Positions 9,644 to 18,304 of a DNA stretch of 41,543 nucleotides are shown piece by piece. Origin of the DNA: Lachnospiraceae bacterium (GTDB taxonomy: Bacteria > Bacillota > Clostridia > Lachnospirales > Lachnospiraceae). Each line of letters opens with the position of its first letter. Position 1 is the stretch's first letter. The stretch spans positions 55,427 to 96,969 of the forward strand of contig SVEY01000009.1 of assembly GCA_015057165.1 (NCBI GenBank). Reading direction: 5' to 3'. A program made the position numbers and the translations under genes. Below the pieces are notes generated by a model. The model did no database searches. It saw nothing but the letters and a program-made list of their open reading frames with translations, and was not told the DNA's origin.

Positions 9644-9742
9644 TATTATTCTCGGCGATAACTCTTCGCATTTTCCCAAGGCACTATTCTAATGAATGAT
9701 TGTAACAATTTAATGTAAAGTGAGAATCACTTTGTGCAATCA
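9612..9742 (+). promoter_or_regulatory. Structured leader with two competing hairpins upstream of corA
   Basis: Hairpin 1 pairs 9612-9629 (AATCATT, GAATAGT, GCC) with 9680-9701 (GGC, ACTATTC, AATGATT), 17 bp with a 1-nt and a 5-nt bulge. Hairpin 2 pairs TGATTG (9697-9702) with CAATCA (9737-9742) and contains the perfect AAAGTGA/TCACTTT stem (9717-9723/9727-9733). The two share 9697-9701, so their bases exclude each other. Hairpin 2 ends four bases before the corA ribosome binding site. It does not resemble the Mg2+ M-box riboswitch. Confidence 0.5.
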
Positions 9743-9757
9743 GAGAGGAGGAGAATA

Positions 9758-10699
9758 GTGATAAAAATATACAAAACAGAAGATAATATAATAAGTGAGC
9801 GAAAAGTATACGAAGAAGGCTCATGGATTAATATGGTTGCGCCATCACTAGAAGAATGTGTTGATATTAGCGAACAGTTTAATATAGACATAGATGATAT
9901 AAGAGCTGCCCTTGATGATGAGGAGAGTTCGCGTATTAATCTTGAAGATGAATATACACTTGTGCTAGTGGATATCCCTTCAGCAGAAATGCGTAATAAT
10001 CGTCATTCTTATACAACAATTCCCCTTGGTATTGTTCTATTAGAGAATACAATTATTACTGTTTGTGCCGAGGAGACAGCAGTACTCAAGATGTTTGTAG
10101 AGCAAAGAGTGAGAGAATTCTCCACCAAGAAACAGATGAGATTTACATATCAAATCCTATATAATACATGTATTGTGTATCAAAGTTTGCTTAGAAATAT
10201 TGATAGGAAAAGAACAGAGATTGAAGAAAGAATAAATGAGACAACTCAGGATGTAGATCTTGTTGATCTTCATGAATTAGAATCTAATCTTGTTTACTTT
10301 GCCACATCTCTTAGAGCTAATGGTGTGGTGCTTGATAGATTGACTCGCTATGGAAGACTTCGTCAGTATTCAGAAGATAGAGAACTACTAGAAGATGTTA
10401 TTATCGAGAATCAACAGGCTATTGAAATGACACAGATATATAGAGATATTATTAATGGTACTAGAGAGCTGATGTCATCTGTTATTAATAACAGGCTTAA
10501 CAATGTCATGAAATATCTTGCAGCAATAACAATTGTAATGTCTATTCCGACTATTATATCTGGTCTCTATGGAATGAATGTAGTATCAGAAGGCATGCCT
10601 TTTGCTGATACTCCTTGGGGATTTGCAATTATTTGTTTGTTTACATTAGTAATAAGTATAATTGCGCTCATAATTCTTAAACGAAGAAAGATGCTATAA
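9758..10699 (+). CDS. corA: CorA-family divalent metal ion transporter
   Basis: CorA forms pentameric Mg2+ (or Co2+/Ni2+) channels in the membrane. This 313-residue protein has the usual long cytoplasmic N-terminal domain, two C-terminal membrane helices and the signature GMN motif at residues 272-274 in SGLYGMNVVSEGMP. The last helix is followed by the positive tail KRRKML. The chosen start is GTG at 9758, six bases after AGGAGG (9746-9751). The frame is open to another GTG at 9734, but that lies inside a hairpin and has no ribosome binding site. It stands alone between a terminator and the small-RNA region. The structured leader 9612-9742 suggests post-transcriptional control. Confidence 0.92.
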   Translation: MIKIYKTEDNIISERKVYEEGSWINMVAPSLEECVDISEQFNIDIDDIRAALDDEESSRINLEDEYTLVLVDIPSAEMRNNRHSYTTIPLGIVLLENTIITVCAEETAVLKMFVEQRVREFSTKKQMRFTYQILYNTCIVYQSLLRNIDRKRTEIEERINETTQDVDLVDLHELESNLVYFATSLRANGVVLDRLTRYGRLRQYSEDRELLEDVIIENQQAIEMTQIYRDIINGTRELMSSVINNRLNNVMKYLAAITIVMSIPTIISGLYGMNVVSEGMPFADTPWGFAIICLFTLVISIIALIILKRRKML

Positions 10700-10749
10700 G
10701 ATTCATGATTTTAGTTTACGAAATGTATGATTTATTTGCGATGTTTTTC

Positions 10750-10776
10750 TAAAGTAAAAACATTTCACTCCGATAT
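10750..10776 (+). promoter_or_regulatory. Sigma-D (sigma-28) type promoter for an orphan small RNA
   Basis: TAAA at 10750-10753, exactly 15 bp, then TCCGATAT at 10769-10776. The known SigD consensus is TAAA-N15-GCCGATAT, so 11 of 12 positions agree. It matches the promoter in front of flgM at 37935-37961. No protein gene of normal size follows before the terminator at 10935-10974. Confidence 0.7.
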
Positions 10777-10782
10777 AATTAA

Positions 10783-10970
10783 TAACAAAAGTACTTACAA
10801 TAATCTTAGCAAGCGAACCAGAAGTCCGTTGTCTAAATAACAAAAGAGTTGTTTGGGTGATGAGTACAGGTGAGTAACTTAGATGAGTGAGTAGAAAGGA
10901 AACTAATTAACATGACAACAGAAAAAGAGTAGAGAGACGCATTCTTTTTATATTGAGAAGGCGTCTTTTT
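10783..10970 (+). ncRNA. Candidate SigD-dependent small RNA (about 190 nt)
   Basis: The transcript predicted from the SigD promoter would start near 10783 and end at the terminator 10935-10974. It contains pairable segments: AGTACTTAC (10790-10798) with GTGAGTAACT (10870-10879) with one bulge, and AACAA/TTGTT near 10840-10855. Near its 3' end lies a six-codon frame (ATG 10912 to TAG 10930, peptide MTTEKE) with AAGGA at 10896-10900, directly before the terminator. It could be a regulatory RNA, a tiny-peptide message or the remnant of a lost SigD-regulated gene. I recognise no known RNA family in it. Confidence 0.5.
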
Positions 10971-10974
10971 ATTT
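10935..10974 (+). terminator. Terminator of the candidate small RNA
   Basis: AGACGC (10935-10940) pairs with GCGTCT (10961-10966). Inside, TTCT/AGAA continues the stem around a U-rich loop. The T-rich tail TTTTTATTT follows. Confidence 0.85.
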
Positions 10975-10982
10975 CGTTTTTC

Positions 10983-11011
10983 TTGAATAGAATTCTTCGT
11001 TATAATATAAT
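10983..11011 (+). promoter_or_regulatory. Sigma-A promoter of the thrE-murC gene run
   Basis: TTGAAT at 10983-10988, 17-bp spacer, TATAAT at 11006-11011, just after a terminator and about 75 bp before the GTG start at 11088. Confidence 0.7.
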
Positions 11012-11087
11012 TTAACTGTGAGTATTCTGCGAATTGATGCGGATAAAGAATAATAAATAAAACAGTATGTTAATAGAAGGAGTATAA

Positions 11088-11855
11088 GTGAAAGATATAG
11101 AATATATCCTGGATTTTACTGTTCATCTTGGAAGAGAGATGCTTTTTGCAGGAGCCAATCTAGAGAGAGTTAATGAGACAATGGAACGTGTGTGCAAAGC
11201 ATACGGTCTGCATGAAGTAAGTATTTTTTCTTTGAGCAGCACTATATCTGTTAGCGCCAAAGATGCTGAGGGAGATACTAAGAGCAGGCAGGTATCAGTT
11301 CCTGGCGCTGCTATTCATCTTGATAAATTAAGAAGATTATATAATGTAGCACATAAAATCTGTGATGAGACACCGAGTCCTGACAAATTACAGGATATGT
11401 TATATGAATCTGTAATGGTTCCATCTTATAACAAATGGATAGAGATGCTTGGCTTTGTAATTGCCATAACAACCCTTTGTAGAATCTTTGGAGGAGGATG
11501 GCAGGAACTTATAGTTGTAGCATTATCTACTGTACTTGCTTTTTGGATTAGCAGACCTCTTGCAAGGGCAAAGCTTAATAGAATAATAACGAACATAATC
11601 AATATGTTTATTACAACGGCAATATTTTTCTTTACTGTGTGGATAGGTTTTACGACGGAAATGATGGCCATGCTTACCTCAATGTCCCTTATGTTCATTC
11701 CGGGAGTTCCACTTGTTAATTCTATGAGAAATATTCTTTGTGGAAATGAAATGAATGGTATCTTAGAACTTCTCAAGGTAATACTTGAGACACTTACCAT
11801 ATGCTTTGGAGTATTTATTGCATATGCATTATTTGGGAGGTGGTACACATGGTAG
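11088..11855 (+). CDS. Threonine/serine exporter ThrE, N-terminal-type subunit (YjjP/DUF1212)
   Basis: 255 residues. The soluble N-terminal region (GREMLFAGANLERVNETMER, then FSLSSTISVSA) is typical of the ThrE/YjjP family, and the second half holds about five membrane helices. The family exports threonine, serine or dicarboxylates. In actinobacteria ThrE is one chain; in Firmicutes and enterobacteria it is split into two adjacent genes, as here. The start is GTG at 11088 with GAAGGAG upstream. The stop overlaps the next start by 7 bp, so the two halves are translationally linked. Confidence 0.87.
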   Translation: MKDIEYILDFTVHLGREMLFAGANLERVNETMERVCKAYGLHEVSIFSLSSTISVSAKDAEGDTKSRQVSVPGAAIHLDKLRRLYNVAHKICDETPSPDKLQDMLYESVMVPSYNKWIEMLGFVIAITTLCRIFGGGWQELIVVALSTVLAFWISRPLARAKLNRIITNIINMFITTAIFFFTVWIGFTTEMMAMLTSMSLMFIPGVPLVNSMRNILCGNEMNGILELLKVILETLTICFGVFIAYALFGRWYTW

Positions 11856-12298
11856 AAAATATAGAATTAATAGTTCTTTCCTTCCTGGCATCAATAGGTT
11901 TTGCAATTGTATTTCAAGTTAGAGGAAGAGACCTTCTTGTTGCAGGCCTTGGTGGTGCAATAACAAGACTCTTTTATATTATTTTTATGGCTTTTATCCC
12001 ATATAGAATATTATACGCAGGACTTGCAGCTATTATAGCCGCATTTTATGCAGAGATTGTTGCATCGAAGAAGAAGACACCGGCTACAGTGTTCTTATAT
12101 CCTTCAATAATTCCTCTTATACCGGGAGATTTGATTTATTACACAATGGGTGGACTTGTCTTAAGCGACACTGAGACATTTACGAGAAATGGTATAGATT
12201 GTCTACTTGCCCTTGTTGGAATAGCTGTAGGATTTGTTGTGGCTTCCACTATAACATTTTATATTAGAAAATTTGCATTTTCTAAGGAAGCCAACTAA
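11849..12298 (+). CDS. Threonine/serine exporter ThrE, C-terminal-type subunit (YjjB/DUF3815)
   Basis: 149 residues, almost entirely four or five membrane helices (IVLSFLASIGFAIVFQ, VFLYPSIIPLIPGDLIYY). The PxIPLIPG turn is typical of the ThrE C-terminal/YjjB family. It should form a complex with the upstream subunit. The start is ATG 11849 with GGGAGGTGG just upstream; the frame is open further upstream inside the previous gene, but without a ribosome binding site. Confidence 0.85.
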   Translation: MVENIELIVLSFLASIGFAIVFQVRGRDLLVAGLGGAITRLFYIIFMAFIPYRILYAGLAAIIAAFYAEIVASKKKTPATVFLYPSIIPLIPGDLIYYTMGGLVLSDTETFTRNGIDCLLALVGIAVGFVVASTITFYIRKFAFSKEAN

Positions 12299-12309
12299 GA
12301 GGATAAGGT

Positions 12310-13500
12310 ATGACTGACAGAGAAATTAGATTAAAAGAGATTAAAGAAAAAGCATATAGCCATTACGGCGGTTTTTCAAAATATGCAACAACTGTTCCAG
12401 AAGGCGCCAAGATAAGATATTTTGACAGTAGAGCAAATGATAATTTGAGAAGTCCTTTCGCAATTGATATAGATAAGATTATGCATAATCCTTTCTATAA
12501 TCGCTATGGGGACAAGACACAGGTGTTTTCCTTCTATAGAAATGATGAGATAACTAGGAGAGCCACACACGTTCAACTTGTTGCAAGAATTGCAAGAATA
12601 ATTAGTACTAATCTAGGACTTAATATTGATCTTACAGAAGCAATTGCCCTTGGCCATGATATAGGACATACACCCTTTGGACATGTGGGTGAGAAGTATC
12701 TAGATGAATTATATTATGAGTCATGTGGCAGACATTTCTATCATAATGTTCATAGTGTAAGAGCTCTTAAAACTGTTACACCAACTAATCTTACCATATA
12801 TACTTTAGATGGAATAATTTGTCATAATGGAGAGAAGCCAGAAGGTGAATATTATCCAAGTAATCCTAAGTCTTTAGAAGAATTTGAGGATTTAATAGAG
12901 AAATGTTATACAGAAGAAGGCTTTGTGGATAATCTTAAACCATTTACTTTAGAGGGATGTGTGGTAAGAGTAAGTGATGTTATTGCATATGTAATGAAAG
13001 ACAGACAGGATGCAAGGAAGATAGGTCTTGATATAAGCTATGATAAGCCTGGACAATTAGGAGCAGAGAATTACGAGTTTATAAGTAATATTACGGAGAA
13101 TATTGTTCTTAATAGTTTTGATAAACCATATATTAAAATGGATAAAGAATACTTTGATGATATGTATCGTCTTAAGAGTGAGAATGCTTTGAAGATATAT
13201 GGAAATTCTAAAATTAACAAATCCTATGAAGTAACTATTCGTCCTATGATGAAGAAGTTATATAATAGATTTAGAGATGATATACTTAATGAGAATCGGG
13301 ATAGTTTAATCTATAGACATCATATTAATTACGGATCTTTTAAGAAGACATATTCTAAGAATAAAATGAGAGCAGATGATATTGTAGTTGATTATATAGC
13401 TAGTATGACAGATGATTATTTTATCGACTTGTACCATCATTTATATGGTGATGATGAAATAATGAAAGAAGTACAATATATAGATTATTTTAGCAACTAG
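12310..13500 (+). CDS. dGTPase-like HD-domain deoxynucleoside triphosphate triphosphohydrolase
   Basis: 396 residues. The HD metal site is clear: His87 in RATHVQLVARIA, His116-Asp117 in AIALGHDIGHTPFGH, and His120. The block R..TH..Q...IAR...LGL..DL.EAIALGHDIGHTPFGH is diagnostic of the Dgt family, which cleaves dNTPs to the nucleoside and triphosphate. It helps set dNTP pools. It lies 11 bp after the ThrE pair and 21 bp before a small membrane protein, in one run of genes. Whether dGTP or all dNTPs are used cannot be read from the sequence. Confidence 0.87.
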   Translation: MTDREIRLKEIKEKAYSHYGGFSKYATTVPEGAKIRYFDSRANDNLRSPFAIDIDKIMHNPFYNRYGDKTQVFSFYRNDEITRRATHVQLVARIARIISTNLGLNIDLTEAIALGHDIGHTPFGHVGEKYLDELYYESCGRHFYHNVHSVRALKTVTPTNLTIYTLDGIICHNGEKPEGEYYPSNPKSLEEFEDLIEKCYTEEGFVDNLKPFTLEGCVVRVSDVIAYVMKDRQDARKIGLDISYDKPGQLGAENYEFISNITENIVLNSFDKPYIKMDKEYFDDMYRLKSENALKIYGNSKINKSYEVTIRPMMKKLYNRFRDDILNENRDSLIYRHHINYGSFKKTYSKNKMRADDIVVDYIASMTDDYFIDLYHHLYGDDEIMKEVQYIDYFSN

Positions 13501-13521
13501 TAGTTGGGAAAGGAGTGTCAC

Positions 13522-13731
13522 ATGAAAAGTAAAAAGAATCAAATAATACTAGTGGTTATCTTAGCTGTATTGGTTGTTCTTACTGTTGTTGGAATTATGG
13601 TTTCTTTCTATATTCCTTCAGGTAAGAAAGGCATGAAAACTTTAAGTGAACTAGAAACTATAGTGACAGAAGATTACGCACAGGATGTTGGACTCGAAGG
13701 ATTTGTTGCAACAAGCAGCGCATTACAATAG
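13522..13731 (+). CDS. Small single-pass membrane protein, unknown function
   Basis: 69 residues. A basic start (MKSKKNQ) is followed by one membrane helix (IILVVILAVLVVLTVVGIMV) and a polar tail of about 40 residues, presumably outside the cell. AAAGGAG at 13509-13515 places the start at ATG 13522. It sits 20 bp before a larger single-pass protein and may work with it. I recognise no family. Confidence 0.7.
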   Translation: MKSKKNQIILVVILAVLVVLTVVGIMVSFYIPSGKKGMKTLSELETIVTEDYAQDVGLEGFVATSSALQ

Positions 13732-13751
13732 TAAGAGTAGGGGGATAGAAC

Positions 13752-14987
13752 ATGGAAGATCAAAATAAGGTTACAGAGGAAATGAATAATAAACCGACTA
13801 AAGGTCTTCGAATTGCCATAATTGTTCTGGCAGTGGTATTTGTACTGGGTCTTATTATATTCTTAAGCATTAATTTGACAATTACAGGTTATAAAAGTGT
13901 AGCTGAGAAATATGATAAAGCTGTTAAAGCAGGCGATTTCGATAAGGCATATGAATGTCTTGATGTAGACGAGTCGGTATTTCTGACAAAGGAATCATAT
14001 AGTATAAGACAATCTGTAATAGCAGATGTTGTACAGGGAATAAGTATACAGGATACAGTAGAAAAGATTGGTAAGAAAGCATATGATTTCATACTTAATA
14101 GATTTGCTAATGTTAATTATAAAGTATTAGAGGCTAATCAGGATGGAGACGAAGCTGTTGTAACTTTCCAGCTAAGTCCTAGATATGATATGCTAAGCTT
14201 CTTAAGCGAGAATAAGACGATAAAGCTTAAGAAGTGTAGCCATAATCATATGGGAATCTTCTCTAATTGGAAAGTTGTTGATGATACTGTCATTGCAGAA
14301 AACATAAAGCTTAATGTGCCAAATAGCAAGAAAGCATATATCGACGGAATAGAGATACCTGAAGAGTATTTTACAGGTGAAGAGAACGGAATGAAGATAT
14401 ATGTTATTCCAGGATTGTTTACAGGAAGTCATGTGTGTACTACAACAGATGATGAAGTCACATTTAAGAATTATAATATTACAGCAGGAAGATCTAATAC
14501 AGAGATAATTGTTAAGGATGTATCTCTTGATGAGGAACAGAGACAGAATGTAATTAATGCTTCTTATGATGCATTCAAAGCTGTAATAGAAGCAGAGGCA
14601 AGAGGAGCTGAATTTGATGAAGTCGCATCATACTTTGCGCCTGAATACAGAAGGATAGAGAAGGCAAAGTACGATGAAGATAAGAAGTCTTTTTATTCAG
14701 CAGAAGAACAGACTGGAATAACAAATGTTGAGATAAGCGATGTCAAAGGTTCTATCTATAATGAGGCTTTTACAGATGGAACACTAGAGGTTAGTGTACA
14801 ACTAGATTATAAAGACACTAATAAGGGCAAGATTAACACATATGTTCTTGGCGTGTTCGAAGGCACTGATGACAATCATGAAATAACTCAGGTAATGCGT
14901 ATGCAATACGTTGATGGAAGATGGGTTGTAAGTTCCTTTGGAGATAATAGAATAATAGACTATCAATGGTTCTTCGGAAGTAGGTAA
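13752..14987 (+). CDS. Membrane-anchored extracytoplasmic protein, TcaA-like architecture
   Basis: 411 residues. A cytoplasmic N-terminus of about 20 residues precedes one membrane helix (IAIIVLAVVFVLGLIIFLSI). The outside part begins with a helical repeat-like segment (YKSVAEKYDKAVKAGDFDKAYECLD), then a beta-rich stretch with PNSKKAYIDGIEIPEEYF, and ends in an alpha/beta domain with the NTF2-like pattern (VMRMQYVDGRWVVSSFGDN). This order recalls the outer domains of TcaA/YvbJ proteins, which in other Firmicutes also carry an N-terminal zinc ribbon. Here the zinc ribbon is on the next gene instead. The resemblance is my inference from domain pattern only. Confidence 0.6.
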   Translation: MEDQNKVTEEMNNKPTKGLRIAIIVLAVVFVLGLIIFLSINLTITGYKSVAEKYDKAVKAGDFDKAYECLDVDESVFLTKESYSIRQSVIADVVQGISIQDTVEKIGKKAYDFILNRFANVNYKVLEANQDGDEAVVTFQLSPRYDMLSFLSENKTIKLKKCSHNHMGIFSNWKVVDDTVIAENIKLNVPNSKKAYIDGIEIPEEYFTGEENGMKIYVIPGLFTGSHVCTTTDDEVTFKNYNITAGRSNTEIIVKDVSLDEEQRQNVINASYDAFKAVIEAEARGAEFDEVASYFAPEYRRIEKAKYDEDKKSFYSAEEQTGITNVEISDVKGSIYNEAFTDGTLEVSVQLDYKDTNKGKINTYVLGVFEGTDDNHEITQVMRMQYVDGRWVVSSFGDNRIIDYQWFFGSR

Positions 14988-15013
14988 TATTTTGTGAATA
15001 GGAGATTAAGAAT

Positions 15014-15487
15014 ATGAAGAAATGTCTAGTGTGTGGAAGAGAAAACGAAGATAATAAAGAAATTTGCGAAGAGTGTGGTGCAAACTTAAATGCAGAAGAA
15101 GTTGAAAGAGATATTAAGAATAATAAAGCAGTATCAATTTTTGTATATCTTCTTGATATCTTAGGTATAATAGTTGGATATGTGGCTGGTTTAAAGTCGG
15201 AATATGCAGCGTTTCACGCAAGAGAAGCACTTAAGATTAAGGTGACAGAAGTGATATTTGGAATAATTATTATTCTAATCTGTGTAGTTATCGGAACACC
15301 CTGGATAATAATCAGCTCATCTATTAGCTTCTTTGGATTACCAAGTCTTGGTATCTTCTGGGTAATGCTTGGCATTTATTCAATAGCTAAAGTATTATTC
15401 TGGGTTCTAAGACTTATAGGTGCAATTAATGCTGCAAAAGGCAAATATAAGAAGGCACCACTTGTAGGATCATTCCCATTCCTATAA
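15014..15487 (+). CDS. Zinc-ribbon plus DUF4870-like membrane protein
   Basis: 157 residues. The N-terminus is a four-cysteine zinc ribbon (CLVCGRENEDNKEICEECGA). Then come three or four hydrophobic segments with the AAFHAREALK motif typical of DUF4870/Tic20-like proteins, ending in AINAAKGKYKKAPLVGSFPFL. The family is widespread and of unknown function. The AGGAGA ribosome binding site is clear. It follows the TcaA-like gene by 26 bp, which suggests a shared envelope-related role. Confidence 0.75.
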   Translation: MKKCLVCGRENEDNKEICEECGANLNAEEVERDIKNNKAVSIFVYLLDILGIIVGYVAGLKSEYAAFHAREALKIKVTEVIFGIIIILICVVIGTPWIIISSSISFFGLPSLGIFWVMLGIYSIAKVLFWVLRLIGAINAAKGKYKKAPLVGSFPFL

Positions 15488-15553
15488 AATAGATTTTTGT
15501 GTTATAATAGAAAGAGTGGCGTCTATTAAAGAAAAAAGGAAAAGGAAGAAGAA

Positions 15554-17359
15554 ATGAGCGTAATAACTACTATACTTGCAATATTATGTGGAGTGGCATT
15601 GTTCCTCTTTGGTATGTCACTAATGGGATCTGGACTTCAAAGAGTTGCAGGTAATAGTTTAGAGAAAATATTATTTAGACTGACAAGTACGCCTATTAAG
15701 GGCGTACTTCTCGGTACAGTTGTAACAGCAATTATACAGTCTTCTAGCGCAACTTCCGTAATGGTTGTTGGTTTCGTTAACGCTGGAATGATGAAGGTAG
15801 CCCAGGCTATCGGAGTAATAATGGGTGCTAATATTGGTACATCTATTACGGGATGGATACTTTGTTTGTCTTATATAGATGGAAGTGAAGGAATAGCATC
15901 TCTTCTATCTACAGCGACCATATCTGCAGTTGTTGCAATTATAGGTGTAGTTCTCAAATTATTTACTAAACACACAAAATATCATAATGTGGGAGACATT
16001 ATGATTGGTTTCGCAATACTTATGGTTGGTATGCAACAGATGTCAGGAGCAGTTGCACCCCTTAAGGAAAGCGAAGAGTTTGTTAGTGTTCTAACAGCTT
16101 TTAATAATCCTGTTATAGGTATTCTTGTTGGTATCGTATTTACAGCTATACTTCAGTCTGCATCAGCTTCAGTAGGTGTGTTACAGGCATTATCAATTAC
16201 AGGAGCCATTACATTTCAATCAGCCTTTCCAATAATTCTTGGTATTGGTGTTGGTGCTGCTATGCCAGTTCTTATTTCTGCAATTGGAACTAATACTAAT
16301 GGTAAGAGAACTGCAGCAGTTTATCTTATTAATGATTTGCTTGGTATGTTAATATGGGGCTCCGTCTTCTATATAACAACGCTGTTTGTGGATTTGCCGT
16401 TTATAGATATGACCATGTCGCCAGTTCTTATTGCGCTTCTTAATACTATTTACAGAGTGCTTACTATAATGGTACTATTCCCATTTGTTAAGGGGATAGA
16501 GAAACTTGTATGTGCTCTTATCAAAGACAAGAAAGAAGAGACAGAAGAACAGGCTGACTTTGAACTACTTGAAGCAAGATTCCTTGGAATACCAGAACTT
16601 GCTATAAGCCAAAGTCATAAGTGTATTAATGGTATGGCAAGAACAGCGCAAAAGAATGTATCAAGAGCAACAAGCATGGTTGATGATTATTCTGAAGACC
16701 GCTTTGAAAAGGTGTGCCAGAAGGAAGATATCTTAGATAAGTACGAAGATCATCTTGGAACATATCTTATGCGAGTATCTAAGACACAGATGAATTTAAA
16801 ACAGTCAAAACAGGTATCAAAATTCCTTCACACTATAAGTGATTTTGAAAGACTTGGAGACCATGCAATGAACATTGCATTTATTTGTAAAGATATGCGG
16901 GAAAAAGGTATTGAGTTTTCTTCTGATGCCTATGAGGAGCTTGATGTAATAAAAGCTGCTACAGAGGAGGTAGTAGATATAGCCGTATCTTCCTTCCAGG
17001 ATGATGACTGGGAGAACTCAGCTCATGTTGAGCCACTACGTGAATGGATTGGTAAGATTTGTGCTAATAGTAGAAGTAATCATGTTACGCGTCTACAAGA
17101 AGGAAAATGCGAGATTAAGACTGGAGTTGTATTTAACGATTTGATTATGAATTATGAACGTATTTCGGCTCACTGTTCTAATATCGCTGCGGCAACAATT
17201 GAAGCAGAACAGTCACATTTCAATACCCATGAGATGTTAAGTGAAGTAAGACACAATAAGGATGAAGAATACAAATTTACATACAAAACTTATGCTGAAA
17301 AATTTGCCTTAGAAGAGTCTGAAGAAGACAGAAAAAAAGGTAAGCTAAGAAGTAAATAA
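15554..17359 (+). CDS. Na/Pi-cotransporter family protein with PhoU-like C-terminal domain
   Basis: 601 residues. The membrane half (1 to about 320) carries the two inverted family repeats with their signatures QSSSATSVMVVGFVNAG and QSASASVGVLQALS, the substrate-coordinating QSS/QSA motifs of type II Na+/phosphate cotransporters. The C-terminal 250 residues are helical and PhoU-like (FLHTISDFERLGDHAMNIA). The family usually takes up phosphate with Na+. A TATAAT at 15503-15508 might give an internal promoter, but no good -35 is present. Confidence 0.9.
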   Translation: MSVITTILAILCGVALFLFGMSLMGSGLQRVAGNSLEKILFRLTSTPIKGVLLGTVVTAIIQSSSATSVMVVGFVNAGMMKVAQAIGVIMGANIGTSITGWILCLSYIDGSEGIASLLSTATISAVVAIIGVVLKLFTKHTKYHNVGDIMIGFAILMVGMQQMSGAVAPLKESEEFVSVLTAFNNPVIGILVGIVFTAILQSASASVGVLQALSITGAITFQSAFPIILGIGVGAAMPVLISAIGTNTNGKRTAAVYLINDLLGMLIWGSVFYITTLFVDLPFIDMTMSPVLIALLNTIYRVLTIMVLFPFVKGIEKLVCALIKDKKEETEEQADFELLEARFLGIPELAISQSHKCINGMARTAQKNVSRATSMVDDYSEDRFEKVCQKEDILDKYEDHLGTYLMRVSKTQMNLKQSKQVSKFLHTISDFERLGDHAMNIAFICKDMREKGIEFSSDAYEELDVIKAATEEVVDIAVSSFQDDDWENSAHVEPLREWIGKICANSRSNHVTRLQEGKCEIKTGVVFNDLIMNYERISAHCSNIAAATIEAEQSHFNTHEMLSEVRHNKDEEYKFTYKTYAEKFALEESEEDRKKGKLRSK

Positions 17360-17372
17360 TTCGGTGACATTA

Positions 17373-18293
17373 ATGGATAAGATAAAACGCGCATATAATA
17401 GTGTCTATAGATTTATAAAAAGAATTGTTGATTGGGCGCTAGATACATTTTTTCCGAATCCGGAACCGGCACCAGAAGGGGAGCCATATTGTACAACAAA
17501 AGGAATGTGGAAAAAGGTCCTGTTTTATTCTGTAATGATAGTTGCTGGAATTGTTGGATACTTTGTTCTTCGTTATTTATTAATTAGTGTGTTTCATTTT
17601 GACACTATAACATTTGACTTAGAAAGAGGGGATACATATTCCAAGTTCTTTCAAAGTGGAGTGTACAGTATGACCGCAATAGAATGGGTTGTTTTCATTA
17701 TAACTACCATATCTATTGCTGTTACTCCTATTATTAGATATTTGCCTTTTGGAAGTAACTATATAGCTACAGTATATTTTGTGTCAGTTGGATATAATAC
17801 GTCATTTGCTTATTGGGGAATTATTCAAAAGGATATAAGAATTGCGTTTCTTGTATTCATAATAAGTCTTTCCCTGTGTGTTATTCCCTATATATTGTTT
17901 AAGTATAAAAGAATTAAATTACCAAAACATTTTTCTGATGTAGTATATGTATGCTATTGGGTTCTTGTTATGGGAGGAACAATATTTGGTATTTTAAGCT
18001 TTATACCAGGTATTGGAACTGTGGCCCAATTCTTTTATGAATTATATAAGCTTCCAGGTGCAGGTGAATTTCTACTTGTTGCAAGAATTATAATATATTT
18101 CTTTTTCATTTTTTTATGTTTAGAAAGATTATTAGATTTTATTAACGAGAAGGCACCCAAAAAGAATGAATGGATAGTATCCTTTCACCTTATGTACACA
18201 ATAACTATTATGATAAACTGGTGCATAACATATATACTGATTAATGCTGATGACTTAATGAATGGATTCTTCTTGAATCAACTATTTGAATAA
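17373..18293 (+). CDS. Multi-pass membrane protein, unknown function
   Basis: About 306 residues with six or seven hydrophobic segments (for example VLFYSVMIVAGIVGYFVLRY, VVFIITTISIAVTPIIRYL, FLVFIISLSLCVIPYILF). An amphipathic basic N-terminus and a proline-rich stretch (FPNPEPAPEGEP) precede the first helix. It starts within 14 bp of the previous stop. GTG 17364 is an alternative start; neither has a strong ribosome binding site, which suggests coupling to the upstream gene. I recognise no family. Confidence 0.7.
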   Translation: MDKIKRAYNSVYRFIKRIVDWALDTFFPNPEPAPEGEPYCTTKGMWKKVLFYSVMIVAGIVGYFVLRYLLISVFHFDTITFDLERGDTYSKFFQSGVYSMTAIEWVVFIITTISIAVTPIIRYLPFGSNYIATVYFVSVGYNTSFAYWGIIQKDIRIAFLVFIISLSLCVIPYILFKYKRIKLPKHFSDVVYVCYWVLVMGGTIFGILSFIPGIGTVAQFFYELYKLPGAGEFLLVARIIIYFFFIFLCLERLLDFINEKAPKKNEWIVSFHLMYTITIMINWCITYILINADDLMNGFFLNQLFE

Positions 18294-18304
18294 AAGGTGA
18301 TAAT

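Noticed and set aside
9654-9661. GGCGATAA resembling a sigma-D -10 in the corA leader
   Set aside because: No TAAA-like -35 is found at 15 bp, and the segment lies inside the hairpin 9612-9701.
9734-9757. GTG start for CorA at 9734
   Set aside because: It lies in the hairpin upstream, and AGGAGG at 9746-9751 clearly serves GTG 9758.
9545-9757. M-box magnesium riboswitch before corA
   Set aside because: None of the conserved M-box blocks are present, and the hairpin pattern differs.
10741-10763. Hairpin ATGTTTTT/AAAAACAT after corA as a terminator
   Set aside because: The stem is nearly all A-T, there is no T-run after it, and it overlaps the sigma-D -35 box.
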